From the IMG/VR virus record IMGVR_UViG_3300031757_000019, positions 1-24,337 of that record: a DNA stretch of 24,337 nucleotides. One strand, given 5' to 3'. Positions 1 through 6,533 of the stretch are shown here, in pieces. The translations under genes and the position numbers were made by a program. The notes under the pieces were generated by a model. The model saw only the letters and a program-made list of their open reading frames with translations. It did not search any database and had not been told where the DNA came from. Each line of letters begins with the position of its first letter. Positions within the stretch are counted from its first letter, which is position 1. This DNA comes from a virus.

Positions 1-372
1 GACCATCTTGATGGCGCCGTGATACCCCTTCATTAACCATCGGCCGATTTTGAATAGGCCATGAACAACAATCATTGATGCTGCGACTGCAGCAAACTCA
101 ACAACCATGAACTTGGTCGCAGCGCCGAGTACTTTTGTGATCAAAGAACCGAACCCTTTGACCATCTTGTCCCAGTCGGTCATGATCCGGGTGAATCGTT
201 CAGTGGTTTGATTCAGAGATTTGGCGAACTTCTGAGAAGAGGCGCCAAGACTCGCCATATTATTATCAGCGGTTTTGGCCGCAACGGCGATTCTAAGTAG
301 TTTGCGTTCAGCCTTGTTGAGTTCCCGCTCGCCGCGCAGATGGGCTCTTACTACAAGATTTACATCGGCCAT
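1..372 (-). CDS. Tape measure protein, N-terminal part (runs off left edge)
   Basis: An open frame of 124 codons starts at ATG 372 and continues past the left edge. A GGAG ribosome binding site lies 5 nt upstream of the ATG (about 378-381). The N-terminus (MADVNLVVRAHLRGEREL) is followed by a charged helical stretch and then by hydrophobic helices around residues 85-105 (MVVEFAAVAASMIVVHGLFK), a pattern typical of tail tape measure proteins, which set tail length and carry membrane-active segments. Position supports this: it directly follows the frameshifted tail assembly chaperone, the near-universal gene order in tailed phages. Only the first 124 residues are visible, so total length and any C-terminal lytic domain are unknown. 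Confidence 0.8.
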   Translation of the reverse strand, partial: MADVNLVVRAHLRGERELNKAERKLLRIAVAAKTADNNMASLGASSQKFAKSLNQTTERFTRIMTDWDKMVKGFGSLITKVLGAATKFMVVEFAAVAASMIVVHGLFKIGRWLMKGYHGAIKMV

Positions 373-416
373 ATGCGCTCCAAAGAGGACTCAGAGCCGG
401 TTAGATACAAGGAGCC

Positions 417-614
417 CTATTGATTCTCCCGTTCTTGTTTTTCCCGGTCATCCTGTATAACTTTAGCACAGGCCAGTAGAACAGCCCATTCGAAGTCGTC
501 AGATTTCAAAAGTTCTACAGGACTAGTAGAAAACGCTTCCGACAGTCTTGCTGCCGACTTTATATATGAATCTTCGGCTAGGAGATCGAAGATTCGTTCG
601 TAGGGTCCACCGTG
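417..614 (-). CDS. Tail assembly chaperone frameshift extension (gpGT-like C-terminus)
   Basis: In the -1 frame relative to the chaperone gene, the sequence is open from about 614 to a TAG at 417-419. It encodes a segment reading YERIFDLLAEDSY, then an acidic helical domain containing DFEWAVLLACAKVIQDD and ending KQERENQ. This W-A-x-L-x-A-x-A-x-x-I-x-x-D-x-R pattern resembles the T domain of gpGT-type proteins. There is no ATG of its own, so ribosomes must enter by slipping back one base between 614 and the zero-frame stop at 578. The fused product would be about 235 aa. No canonical X-XXY-YYZ heptamer is present; the nearest candidate is GGACCCT (minus strand, 608-602), which re-pairs well only in the A site. 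Confidence 0.7.
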   Translation of the reverse strand, partial: HGGPYERIFDLLAEDSYIKSAARLSEAFSTSPVELLKSDDFEWAVLLACAKVIQDDREKQERENQ

Positions 615-1123
615 TCAACAACATCAGAGAATCCTGCAGCCTCCAGAACAGCCAAGGCGGCTGATTCAACGTGAGGATCGTTCCCAAAAAAGTTGCGAAC
701 GGCGTCAGGCACAGGACGGCTAGCGCTTGTCATCTTGAGAACCGCAGCGGAAGCGAAGTTCATGGGATAACCATCGTCATCCATAACCTCTTCGCCGTCC
801 ATTTCGATACCGACAGTTGTATGTCCGACGACATAACAGGCGAATTTTGTGGGATCCAGCCCGTTCTTGGTTTCCTCGCCAGCCTGCTTGCGCCAATTGC
901 GCATCTTCGACTGGTTGATATTGGGACTGATGCGAATCATCACCCCATCACGCTCGGGAACCTCAAGTAGAACGACGGGTCGTTCGACTTCCTTTGAGAT
1001 CGTTTCCTTCAGACGTTCAAGGATGTTCGGCTCTGGGGCGTCTGGAACCTTTGGAGCGGCCGTAGCGGCCTTCTTCGCGGGCTTTTCCTCAGAGGATTCG
1101 TCAGTGTATAGTTCTGTGCTCAT
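578..1123 (-). CDS. Tail assembly chaperone, short form (gpG-like)
   Basis: A 181-aa protein between the tail tube gene and the tape measure gene, the position of lambda gpG / mycobacteriophage tail assembly chaperones. The N-terminus is charged and Ala/Pro-rich (about residues 1-35); a compact domain follows, with a WRKQAGEE segment and an acidic C-terminus. It would bind the tape measure protein during tail assembly and is not expected in the virion. The stop at 578-580 is bypassed in the long form by a -1 frameshift (next entry). No good Shine-Dalgarno is seen before the ATG, so translation may depend on the upstream tube gene. Assignment rests on gene order, size and the overlapping -1 frame rather than on a recognised motif. 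Confidence 0.78.
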   Translation of the reverse strand: MSTELYTDESSEEKPAKKAATAAPKVPDAPEPNILERLKETISKEVERPVVLLEVPERDGVMIRISPNINQSKMRNWRKQAGEETKNGLDPTKFACYVVGHTTVGIEMDGEEVMDDDGYPMNFASAAVLKMTSASRPVPDAVRNFFGNDPHVESAALAVLEAAGFSDVVDTVDPTNESSIS

Positions 1124-1163
1124 AAGCGAGAAACTAGCACACCCTTAACCTCGCCACAGTAAC

Positions 1164-1178
1164 TCCCGATAATCGGGA
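1164..1178. repeat. Perfect 15-nt palindrome after tail tube gene
   Basis: TCCCGAT-A-ATCGGGA is perfectly self-complementary apart from the central base. It starts 5 nt beyond the tail tube stop codon and lies before the chaperone start. As RNA it could form a 6-bp hairpin (TCCCGA, 3-nt loop, TCGGGA) on the minus-strand transcript. No U-tract follows on either strand, so it is not a standard intrinsic terminator. It could protect or attenuate the transcript between the abundant tube product and the low-level chaperone, or be a protein-binding site. Confidence 0.5.
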
Positions 1179-1182
1179 AGAA

Positions 1183-1683
1183 TTAGTGTGATGCTAGGTT
1201 AGAAGTAACACCCTGACAGGCGAAGGTTAGAGAGAAGGTTGCTGGTGCTCCAGAAGAAGCATCACCTTCAGGCTCAGTAATACCCACAAGTAGGGCATTA
1301 GTGTATTGTCGGTCAGTTCCGGTGATCTTGATGTCGCAGTCAGTTAGATACACGTTGAGAGTGTAGTAAGCCCGTCCGACTTTTTCCCTGAGAGTTGCCA
1401 GTTTCACGGCAACACCTGCACCACCCATGCCGGGATCAGTGCTTTGCTCTTCGTAGTCATCCATGTGGGCTGTGACAGTTACGTCTCCAATTTCATAAGG
1501 AGCGCACAATACTGTTGGGAATTGGTCACCGCCGGCATAGACCTTCTCTACGGCTGCAGTGATTTCGCCACCAGAGACCTGAGCGAACAGGAACTCGCCC
1601 CACGAAGGAAGTGTGTCATCCTCGCGAACGATGTTACAGACGATCTGGCGCTGTGAAAGTTTATGTGGTCCACCATGTGGCAT
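1183..1683 (-). CDS. Tail tube protein
   Basis: A 166-aa protein encoded directly after the tail sheath gene, as expected for the inner tube of a contractile tail. Sequence features fit tube proteins of this class: a GGxxITAAVEKVYAGG segment (about residues 38-52), DVTVTAHMDDYEE (about 67-79) and a beta-rich C-terminal half (YYTLNVYLTDCDIKITG). The start is firmly supported by a GGAGGT ribosome binding site at 1690-1695, 6 nt before the ATG, the strongest such site in the tail block and consistent with the very high copy number needed for a tube subunit. Family assignment combines sequence feel with gene order; I cannot test it by profile search. Confidence 0.85.
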   Translation of the reverse strand: MPHGGPHKLSQRQIVCNIVREDDTLPSWGEFLFAQVSGGEITAAVEKVYAGGDQFPTVLCAPYEIGDVTVTAHMDDYEEQSTDPGMGGAGVAVKLATLREKVGRAYYTLNVYLTDCDIKITGTDRQYTNALLVGITEPEGDASSGAPATFSLTFACQGVTSNLASH

Positions 1684-1697
1684 TTAAGTACCTCCGT

Positions 1698-3158
1698 CTA
1701 CACCACTGAAGTGGTGAGGTTGCTCTTGACGATATCGACATTGATCTGGTCGCCGACGCTAGACACGCGAACGCCGATCTTTGCCTTCACGAGTCCATCA
1801 GCCAACTGTGTAGCGGGGTTGAGGCCCGTGTCGCACTTGACGGTGTAACCCATGTCGATTCGCTTGCCGATCTGATCGAAGGCTTCGTATAGAGCCCCAC
1901 TGATTCGGCGTGGTTCCAGAATGGCGACCAACCGTGCCTGAACAGCGGCGAAAATGTTTCCGCGACCGTCGATAACACTGAAGACCAACTCTTCTAGAGC
2001 CTTGTTGGCGTCGTAAACGATGCCATTGATTGTGTCCTGTGATGTGATGTATCGGAAGTTCGCTGTGTCGTTTGACAGGGAGCGCGCTCCGTAGACCCGG
2101 ACGGCTCCGTCAATAACCCGAAGGCAGTTGACATTGTCGAAGTCCAGGGCATTACCTGATGCTGCGTTGGCTTCGGTTTCAAGCGAAGAAACCCATTTAG
2201 CGATAGAAATGGTGCCTGCACCCGGTTGATGGGAGCCTTTGCCGTTGTGGGCGCGTGCCCGAGCGGCTGCAACATATCCGTCCGGTGGAATCTTGCGAGT
2301 AACACCGACGAGAGAAGTTGGAACATTGACCCAAGGCCAGTAGAGCGCACCGTGTTCGGTGTTGGACTCGTTGCCTCGGATTGTGATTCCGAGGGTTTCG
2401 GCCTGAGCGACAGTTTGTGCCGCCGCCGAGTGGATGATTGCGATCCTGTTGTGAGTATTAGCGTGAGCGAGCAGACCTTGGTACACGGCCTGAACCTCTG
2501 ATTCCGGACACGAAACAGCGCCGACACCATAAGCGTCGTTGAAGTTTGTTAGGCCGGCAACATAGTGTGCAGAGGTCACGTTGGAGCGGTCATCGTCGCC
2601 CGCTGCAAGGTTCTGTTCGCTACTGTAGGTGTCCACCAATCCGCCACCCTCATCCGTCACTGTGACGTAGTAGGAGGCGATGGCGCTGGCGGAGAACTTG
2701 CTGACGATCTGATCGCTAGCCGTAGTGTCGTTGGCTACGAAGATTGCTGTGCCACTAAGAGAAAGGGTGACAGTCTTGCTGTTGGCGACACTACCTACGG
2801 CAGTGCTAACTGACAGAGCGGAACTCCACGCACCGGGACCGTTGGCGGTGAAAGTAACCGTGTCGTTGGATCCGTCGGTCAGGGTTACAAACCCTGTAGT
2901 GGCCGATGGACCGGCAACACGGCTAATCCAGCACTGTGAACCACCCTCTTCAAAGAAGGTCTCCACAGTTGGATGCAAGTACGAATAAGACTGGTATTGA
3001 CCATAAACGGACTCAAAGTCCAAAAGGCTCGCACAGAGCGTGGCCTTGTTGGTCGGGCCTCGATCGGCAAGCCCGCAGAAAAAAGCCTGCGAGGATGGCC
3101 GAATAGTGTTCCCGATTGGGCCACTTCGTGTTGCAGTTGAAATCGTTACGCCAGGCAT
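1698..3158 (-). CDS. Contractile tail sheath protein
   Basis: A 486-aa protein, normal length for phage tail sheaths. It begins MPGVTISTATRSGP, the usual sheath N-terminus, followed by a FFCGLADRGPTNKATLC segment and a Gly/Ser/Thr-rich variable middle domain (about residues 95-210). The C-terminal half has the conserved sheath features: a YWPWVNVP segment followed by PPDGYVAAARAR, later ARSLSND, and near the end a LVAILEPRRISGALYEAF stretch with a final DQINVDIVKSNL beta strand used for inter-subunit augmentation. It contracts around the tube to drive DNA injection. GGGACGG upstream of the ATG is a moderate ribosome binding site. Its presence shows the phage is a myovirus. Confidence 0.93.
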   Translation of the reverse strand: MPGVTISTATRSGPIGNTIRPSSQAFFCGLADRGPTNKATLCASLLDFESVYGQYQSYSYLHPTVETFFEEGGSQCWISRVAGPSATTGFVTLTDGSNDTVTFTANGPGAWSSALSVSTAVGSVANSKTVTLSLSGTAIFVANDTTASDQIVSKFSASAIASYYVTVTDEGGGLVDTYSSEQNLAAGDDDRSNVTSAHYVAGLTNFNDAYGVGAVSCPESEVQAVYQGLLAHANTHNRIAIIHSAAAQTVAQAETLGITIRGNESNTEHGALYWPWVNVPTSLVGVTRKIPPDGYVAAARARAHNGKGSHQPGAGTISIAKWVSSLETEANAASGNALDFDNVNCLRVIDGAVRVYGARSLSNDTANFRYITSQDTINGIVYDANKALEELVFSVIDGRGNIFAAVQARLVAILEPRRISGALYEAFDQIGKRIDMGYTVKCDTGLNPATQLADGLVKAKIGVRVSSVGDQINVDIVKSNLTTSVV

Positions 3159-3281
3159 ATGAACCGTCCCGTTGGTATTCGTCTAATATTGTACGACGAC
3201 CCTATGAGGTCACCGTGCAACTACTACCCATAAGATTACCACTACAGAGGCTCTGAAGAGTCATCCTTCTAAAGTCCATTA
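3159..3281 (-). promoter_or_regulatory. Intergenic leader of the sheath gene; weak promoter candidate
   Basis: This 123-nt gap is the largest non-coding space in the minus-strand block. On the minus strand it contains TACAAT (3188-3193), 5 of 6 matches to a sigma-70-type -10 box, 30 nt before the sheath ATG. A TTGCAC lies 21 nt further upstream, which is too far and too poor for a good -35 box. A small inverted repeat (GACC-TCATAG-GGTC) sits between them. A separate promoter for sheath and tube would make sense for high expression, but the sequence evidence is weak. Confidence 0.25.
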
Positions 3282-3587
3282 CTAATCGGACTTTTCTTCT
3301 TGGGTATGGCCGCCACCAGTTTTAGTGTCGGACTTTTTTACCTCTTTCTCACGAGGCTTTGCTCTATCGGCAGCAGGGGCTGAACATAGGGCAAGACTTC
3401 CGTTATCGAGGAGTGCTTGTGTGGTTTTATCTACTGATGACAACCCCCCACAAGTTTTTGTTGGCAGAACATGCCCCTCATCGGTAACCGTAAAATTTGA
3501 CAAAGATGTATTACGCACCCAAGTCAATCCATCAGGATCACTGAGGTGAGACGCGTGGTCTGAATGCTTGAAAGTTTTATCTGCCAT
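3282..3587 (-). CDS. Small hypothetical protein between neck and sheath genes
   Basis: A 101-aa hydrophilic protein whose last third (about residues 70-101) is highly charged and low-complexity (REKEVKKSDTKTGG). The front half has a LTWVRNTSL segment resembling short structural or decoration proteins, but no family is recognised. It lies between the neck genes and the tail sheath and reads in the same direction, so a minor structural or assembly role is likely. The ribosome binding site is weak, and a TACAAT box occurs only 7 nt before the ATG (3594-3599), sharing the 7-mer GTACAAT with the sheath leader. Confidence 0.6.
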   Translation of the reverse strand: MADKTFKHSDHASHLSDPDGLTWVRNTSLSNFTVTDEGHVLPTKTCGGLSSVDKTTQALLDNGSLALCSAPAADRAKPREKEVKKSDTKTGGGHTQEEKSD

Positions 3588-3604
3588 GAGATGATTGTAC
3601 CTTA

Positions 3605-3874
3605 TTAGTTGCTTATGGGGTGGCCGAGAGCATCATACTCTCTCTTTATTACCACCGACTTACGTTCGATCGCCTCCGCAATGTTTGGATAGTCGGGGGA
3701 ACATAGCGTCAATGAAAAAATGGGAGCCCTGTGTCCATATTTGCATGTCGTCAAGATGTATCCACTGTTGTTGTGGATTACTACAGAATTGGCGCGGTCA
3801 TAGTCAAAAGCATCCGGGTCAAGAACACTGTTTAATTCCTTGCAGACACAATCGGTTTCGACTATCGGCATCAT
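3605..3874 (-). CDS. Hypothetical protein, neck region
   Basis: An 89-aa protein whose ATG overlaps the TGA of the preceding gene by 4 nt (ATGA), indicating translational coupling. It contains four cysteines (CVCKEL near residue 9, CKYGH near 44, a CSPDY near 58) and a patterned middle segment SVVIHNNSGYILTTCKYG. No family recognised. By context it is a candidate minor head-tail joining or tail protein. Confidence 0.6.
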   Translation of the reverse strand: MMPIVETDCVCKELNSVLDPDAFDYDRANSVVIHNNSGYILTTCKYGHRAPIFSLTLCSPDYPNIAEAIERKSVVIKREYDALGHPISN

Positions 3875-4530
3875 TCGGAAGCACCCCCTTGAGCCAAAGT
3901 GGATGCGAGTGTGAGGGTGTCCTCAACTCCAACATTTTTAACCCCGAAGGAAACCCCGTCCTCGTCGACGTGGCCGTAAGCCTTACGCATGACAACCTCA
4001 TCTAGAGACAGTTCATACCCTAAATATGCACCAGCCAAAAATCTTTCACCTTTGAGGGGGGTCAAATCTGAAAACTCTTCCCTCATGCCAGATTCATCAA
4101 TTTCAGCACGGAAAGTTCTCGTGGTGTCTGTGGCCTGGAGGCTCGGATAATCAAGCAGTGCAGAACGCACGACAGTTGTGAGGCGGTCGCGTTGGAGTGT
4201 CGTCTCCTCGGAATTGCTGGATCGACACCAAACGTAGGTCCTCATATTGTAGGACATCCGATATTCGGGCGAGTACTGACTCGTTGCGTAGCCAATGCGT
4301 TCCATGTTGTTGGTCGTCAGGGCAACCGTAATTATGGTGGGCCACTTATCCAGTGCCACTGGTTCATAACTAAGGTATCTAGCAGGAAGAGGCAATTCAG
4401 AATCAGTCAATAGCCAGCCGTTCCTGTAATCAAGTATGCGGTCTGGAAGATCTGATTGAAGGTAGTCGGTGACATACTGCTTGGCAAAATGAGCACCCTG
4501 CATCAACTCATGTTTAGGAAGTGTTGGCAT
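3871..4530 (-). CDS. Putative tail terminator / neck protein
   Basis: A 219-aa protein lying after the gp10/gpG-like gene and before the sheath, the usual slot for a tail terminator or tail-completion protein. The middle segment shows a beta strand MRTYVWCRSSN followed by a helix with ETTLQRDRLTTVVRSALL (about residues 96-127), a strand-helix pattern seen in tail terminators of actinobacteriophages. It ends in a Ser/Ala/Gly-rich tail. The start overlaps the upstream stop by one base (TAATG type), so the two are probably translationally coupled. Function is inferred from position and fold-like pattern, not from a decisive motif. Confidence 0.6.
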   Translation of the reverse strand: MPTLPKHELMQGAHFAKQYVTDYLQSDLPDRILDYRNGWLLTDSELPLPARYLSYEPVALDKWPTIITVALTTNNMERIGYATSQYSPEYRMSYNMRTYVWCRSSNSEETTLQRDRLTTVVRSALLDYPSLQATDTTRTFRAEIDESGMREEFSDLTPLKGERFLAGAYLGYELSLDEVVMRKAYGHVDEDGVSFGVKNVGVEDTLTLASTLAQGGASE

Positions 4531-5000
4531 TAGAACAGGTCTCCATCTCCGCCATCTTCAAGGTATTCTCTGATCATCCTACCCCAACGCTTATTCGCTC
4601 CTGCCGGCTCAAAAATGATTTCGCGTTTAGCCATATGTTCCGTTCCATACTGATGGAACTTTGCTACCCGAATATTATTTAGACTGAATTCGGCCTTGTG
4701 GCGATCAATGTCAACTTCCACTCCACGCAAAGAGGAGATGGCCTTAAAGAGTTCCCCAGTCTGTACGAGTGGTGGTGCACCCGGGTAATTGGCGGCTTTC
4801 CAAGACGCATACTCCGCGTCTAAAGGAGCCCAACCCCCCACTGCGAGACCATTGGCTGTGAAGTTCTTGGTCCACGCTTTTTGTAACTCGTCACGAATTT
4901 CCTCTAGGGGGTCTTTGAAGTTCCTACCCCGTCGCTTTATGGCATCGAGTTTGTTCTGAGCCTCATCGTCGTCGTAGTCGACATCAATATCGATGCGCAT
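4530..5000 (-). CDS. HK97 gp10 / Mu gpG-like virion morphogenesis protein
   Basis: A 156-aa protein with the hallmarks of the phage virion morphogenesis (tail completion) family: an N-terminal charged helix (EEIRDELQKAWTKNF), then GGWAPLDAEYASWKA, a PPLVQTGELFKAISS segment (L-x-x-TG-x-L-x-x-S) and the late FHQYGT with a following basic/aromatic PxR-like region (KREIIFEP). These proteins help close the head-tail interface or tail end. It follows the gp6-like connector with a one-base overlap (start and stop share position 5000) and precedes the putative terminator, matching the canonical neck gene order. Confidence 0.82.
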   Translation of the reverse strand: MRIDIDVDYDDDEAQNKLDAIKRRGRNFKDPLEEIRDELQKAWTKNFTANGLAVGGWAPLDAEYASWKAANYPGAPPLVQTGELFKAISSLRGVEVDIDRHKAEFSLNNIRVAKFHQYGTEHMAKREIIFEPAGANKRWGRMIREYLEDGGDGDLF

Positions 5001-5650
5001 TATGAGATCCTTACGCGCCGGTACCTCTTGAGGGCGAGTAGTTCTTTCTCCAAAAAGCCGATTTCCGCCAAGGTGGTTTCCCGTGGGTCAAGGTCCTTAA
5101 TGCCCACAACGTCGTCATGCATGTTCTGCATTTCCCGAGCCGCTGCGCGTAAAATCATCAACTTGAACATCGGAATATTAGCGCCAGTCAAACCCGCCGT
5201 ATAAGTGACCGTGATTTTGTCATTAGGGGAACTGCCATATACGTCAATTCCATAACGGCGAATAACATAGTTTGTGTGTTCGGCTAAAGTTTCGACAGAA
5301 GCGCCAACAGATGCAGGGGTGCGGGTAACAGATGTGACTGTTGCGATAGGACTGTTGCGAAGGTAAACCGTTTCAGGAGGGTCGGTAAAGGTTTGAATGG
5401 TGGGCCAGGCTCCAGAGGTTGTGTCCGAATTGTCGTAGTTCTTAAAAAACGATCCCATTGGGACACCAACATGGTCTGACCCCATCACATGCACTTCATT
5501 GGTGTATGTGTTGACCTCAACAGGACGACCTAAATAGGTTTCCATTTCAGACTGGAGACCCGCAAGAACGATGTCCGCCGTGTCCTCTTGAAGAGGAGTC
5601 AGCGTGATATCCATGTATTTAACAATGTCGGCTTTGGTTACTAATGCCAT
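5000..5650 (-). CDS. Head-tail connector protein (gp6-like)
   Basis: A 216-aa protein with the organisation of gp6-like head-tail connectors, which form a ring under the portal. The N-terminus, MALVTKADIVKYMDITLTP, is followed by a helix ending in METYLGRPVE (about residues 36-45), the typical 'helix plus YLGR' signature. A central PPETVYLRNSPIATVTSV beta region and a C-terminal helix rich in Ala/Arg (LMILRAAAREMQN) follow. The start is supported by AGGCGG nine nt upstream. It is the first recognisable virion-assembly gene after the recombination/ParB region, and the portal it should dock onto is encoded on the opposite strand. Confidence 0.82.
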   Translation of the reverse strand: MALVTKADIVKYMDITLTPLQEDTADIVLAGLQSEMETYLGRPVEVNTYTNEVHVMGSDHVGVPMGSFFKNYDNSDTTSGAWPTIQTFTDPPETVYLRNSPIATVTSVTRTPASVGASVETLAEHTNYVIRRYGIDVYGSSPNDKITVTYTAGLTGANIPMFKLMILRAAAREMQNMHDDVVGIKDLDPRETTLAEIGFLEKELLALKRYRRVRIS

Positions 5651-5679
5651 ACGCTTTTACCGCCTTTGCAGGCGAGCCA

Positions 5680-5922
5680 CTAGGACGGTTTGCTCGACTG
5701 GGTTCGACCAGTCCTTCGGTTCTGCCAAACTTGACGCGTGATGTCTCGCACGCTCTCGGTTCGGCGCCCCGAAGTCCTCCGCCGAAGGGCGGCGCTCGCG
5801 ACACGACGACTTCTACCCGCACGTCGTTTGAACCTATCAGCCCAACTAATTTGGATCCAAAAATGCTGCAATGACATGAGTGTCATAAGCAGTCTAAACC
5901 CACCGAATATACCTAACTTCAT
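5680..5922 (-). CDS. Small basic hypothetical protein (uncertain)
   Basis: An 80-aa frame starting at ATG 5922 with a strong AGGAG ribosome binding site 6 nt upstream. The first 25 residues are hydrophobic (MKLGIFGGFRLLMTLMSLQ) and could be a membrane segment; the rest is very Arg/Ser-rich (RRAGRSRRVASAALRRRTSGRR). The frame could also begin at an upstream GTG near 5967 overlapping the ParB-like stop, but the ribosome binding site favours 5922. The ribosome binding site itself is inside an inverted repeat (5925-5958). The Arg-rich part covers a GC-rich patch with a stable hairpin at 5779-5792, so the segment could instead be a structured non-coding leader for the connector gene. Confidence 0.45.
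   Translation of the reverse strand: MKLGIFGGFRLLMTLMSLQHFWIQISWADRFKRRAGRSRRVASAALRRRTSGRRTESVRDITRQVWQNRRTGRTQSSKPS
5779..5792. repeat. GC-rich 5-bp hairpin, CCGCC/GGCGG
   Basis: CCGCC-GAAG-GGCGG on the plus strand (CCGCC-CTTC-GGCGG on the minus strand) forms a tight stem with a 4-nt loop in the most GC-rich patch of the region. It lies inside the uncertain small basic ORF. No U-tract follows. It may simply reflect Arg/Ala codons, or be an RNA structure upstream of the connector gene. Confidence 0.3.
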
Positions 5923-5924
5923 AG

Positions 5925-5958
5925 AGACTCCTACAGGATTCGAATCTATGTAGAGTCT
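5925..5958. repeat. 34-nt imperfect inverted repeat around TTCGAA core
   Basis: Outer arms AGACTC (5925-5930) and GAGTCT (5953-5958) are exactly complementary. The centre GATTCGAATC is a perfect 10-bp palindrome, and TACA/TGTA pair between them with one base offset. On the minus-strand transcript it would fold into a 6 + 4 bp hairpin that contains the AGGAG ribosome binding site of the small gene starting at 5922. It sits just after the second ParB-like gene, so it could be a translational switch, an operator, or a binding site for one of the ParB-like proteins. Confidence 0.55.
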
Positions 5959-5966
5959 ACCATTCA

Positions 5967-6533
5967 CTACCTGTCGGCGTTGGGCGGCTTCTCTATGGCG
6001 ACCTTTTGGCGAATAGCCATGTCGCTATCAGTTGTTCCCGGCGGAGCCTCTATCGGAACCCACGCCCTAGAGTAATTGTGATTAGCGACCTTCCGATGTT
6101 TGATAATTGAACCGTCCAACATCAATTCAAGTTCATCGAATTTCATACTGAACAAATCGTTATATTGGGCATCGGTCATACGCAGAACACGCCTGAGCGT
6201 TTTAACCAACCTGGACAACTTGTGAGCGACCACCGCTCCACGGCCTCGATTTATTTGGATATGAAGAATCATCGCTTCTGTGTCGTCACAGTCAACCCAC
6301 ACAATGGGAACTTTGCCCTCGCAGGCTTCGTTGAGGGGCTTGTTTCCCAGAATCAGACGCAGGCGTTGTCCACCGTCAATAACGTTAGACCCTTCCCGCT
6401 GAACTACCAGTGGTGCAAGGATTCCATGCTCGGAAATAGATCTCGCCAACACCAGTAGATCTGGCCTCAAGATGTAAGTGGCTCCCCATTCGGGAATATT
6501 CAGCGACTCCCCCTCAACTAGTTCAATCTCCAT
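5967..6533 (-). CDS. ParB/Srx-fold protein, second copy (IbrB-like)
   Basis: A 188-aa protein with an N-terminal ParB/sulfiredoxin-like domain (about residues 8-95): ILRPDLLVLARSISEHGILAPLVV corresponds to the helix-strand part, and VIDGGQRLRLILG carries the G-x-[QH]-R motif (GGQR at 54-57). A C-terminal helical part (about 100-170) is less conserved. Its start overlaps the end of the PP-loop gene by 11 nt, with AAGGAG 7 nt upstream, so the two are coupled. Pairing of a ParB-like protein with a PAPS-reductase-like enzyme recalls E. coli IbrA/IbrB. It is far too small to be a plasmid partition ParB and lacks an obvious HTH; a role in DNA or nucleotide chemistry is possible but unproven. Confidence 0.75.
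   Translation of the reverse strand: MEIELVEGESLNIPEWGATYILRPDLLVLARSISEHGILAPLVVQREGSNVIDGGQRLRLILGNKPLNEACEGKVPIVWVDCDDTEAMILHIQINRGRGAVVAHKLSRLVKTLRRVLRMTDAQYNDLFSMKFDELELMLDGSIIKHRKVANHNYSRAWVPIEAPPGTTDSDMAIRQKVAIEKPPNADR

Noticed and set aside
5920-5965. tRNA 3' part (TTCGAAT loop, ACCA end on plus strand)
   Set aside because: The TTCGAATC core imitates a T-loop, but the 53-61 pair and the T-stem do not pair properly on either strand, and no matching acceptor, D or anticodon arm was found upstream. The palindrome explains the signal.
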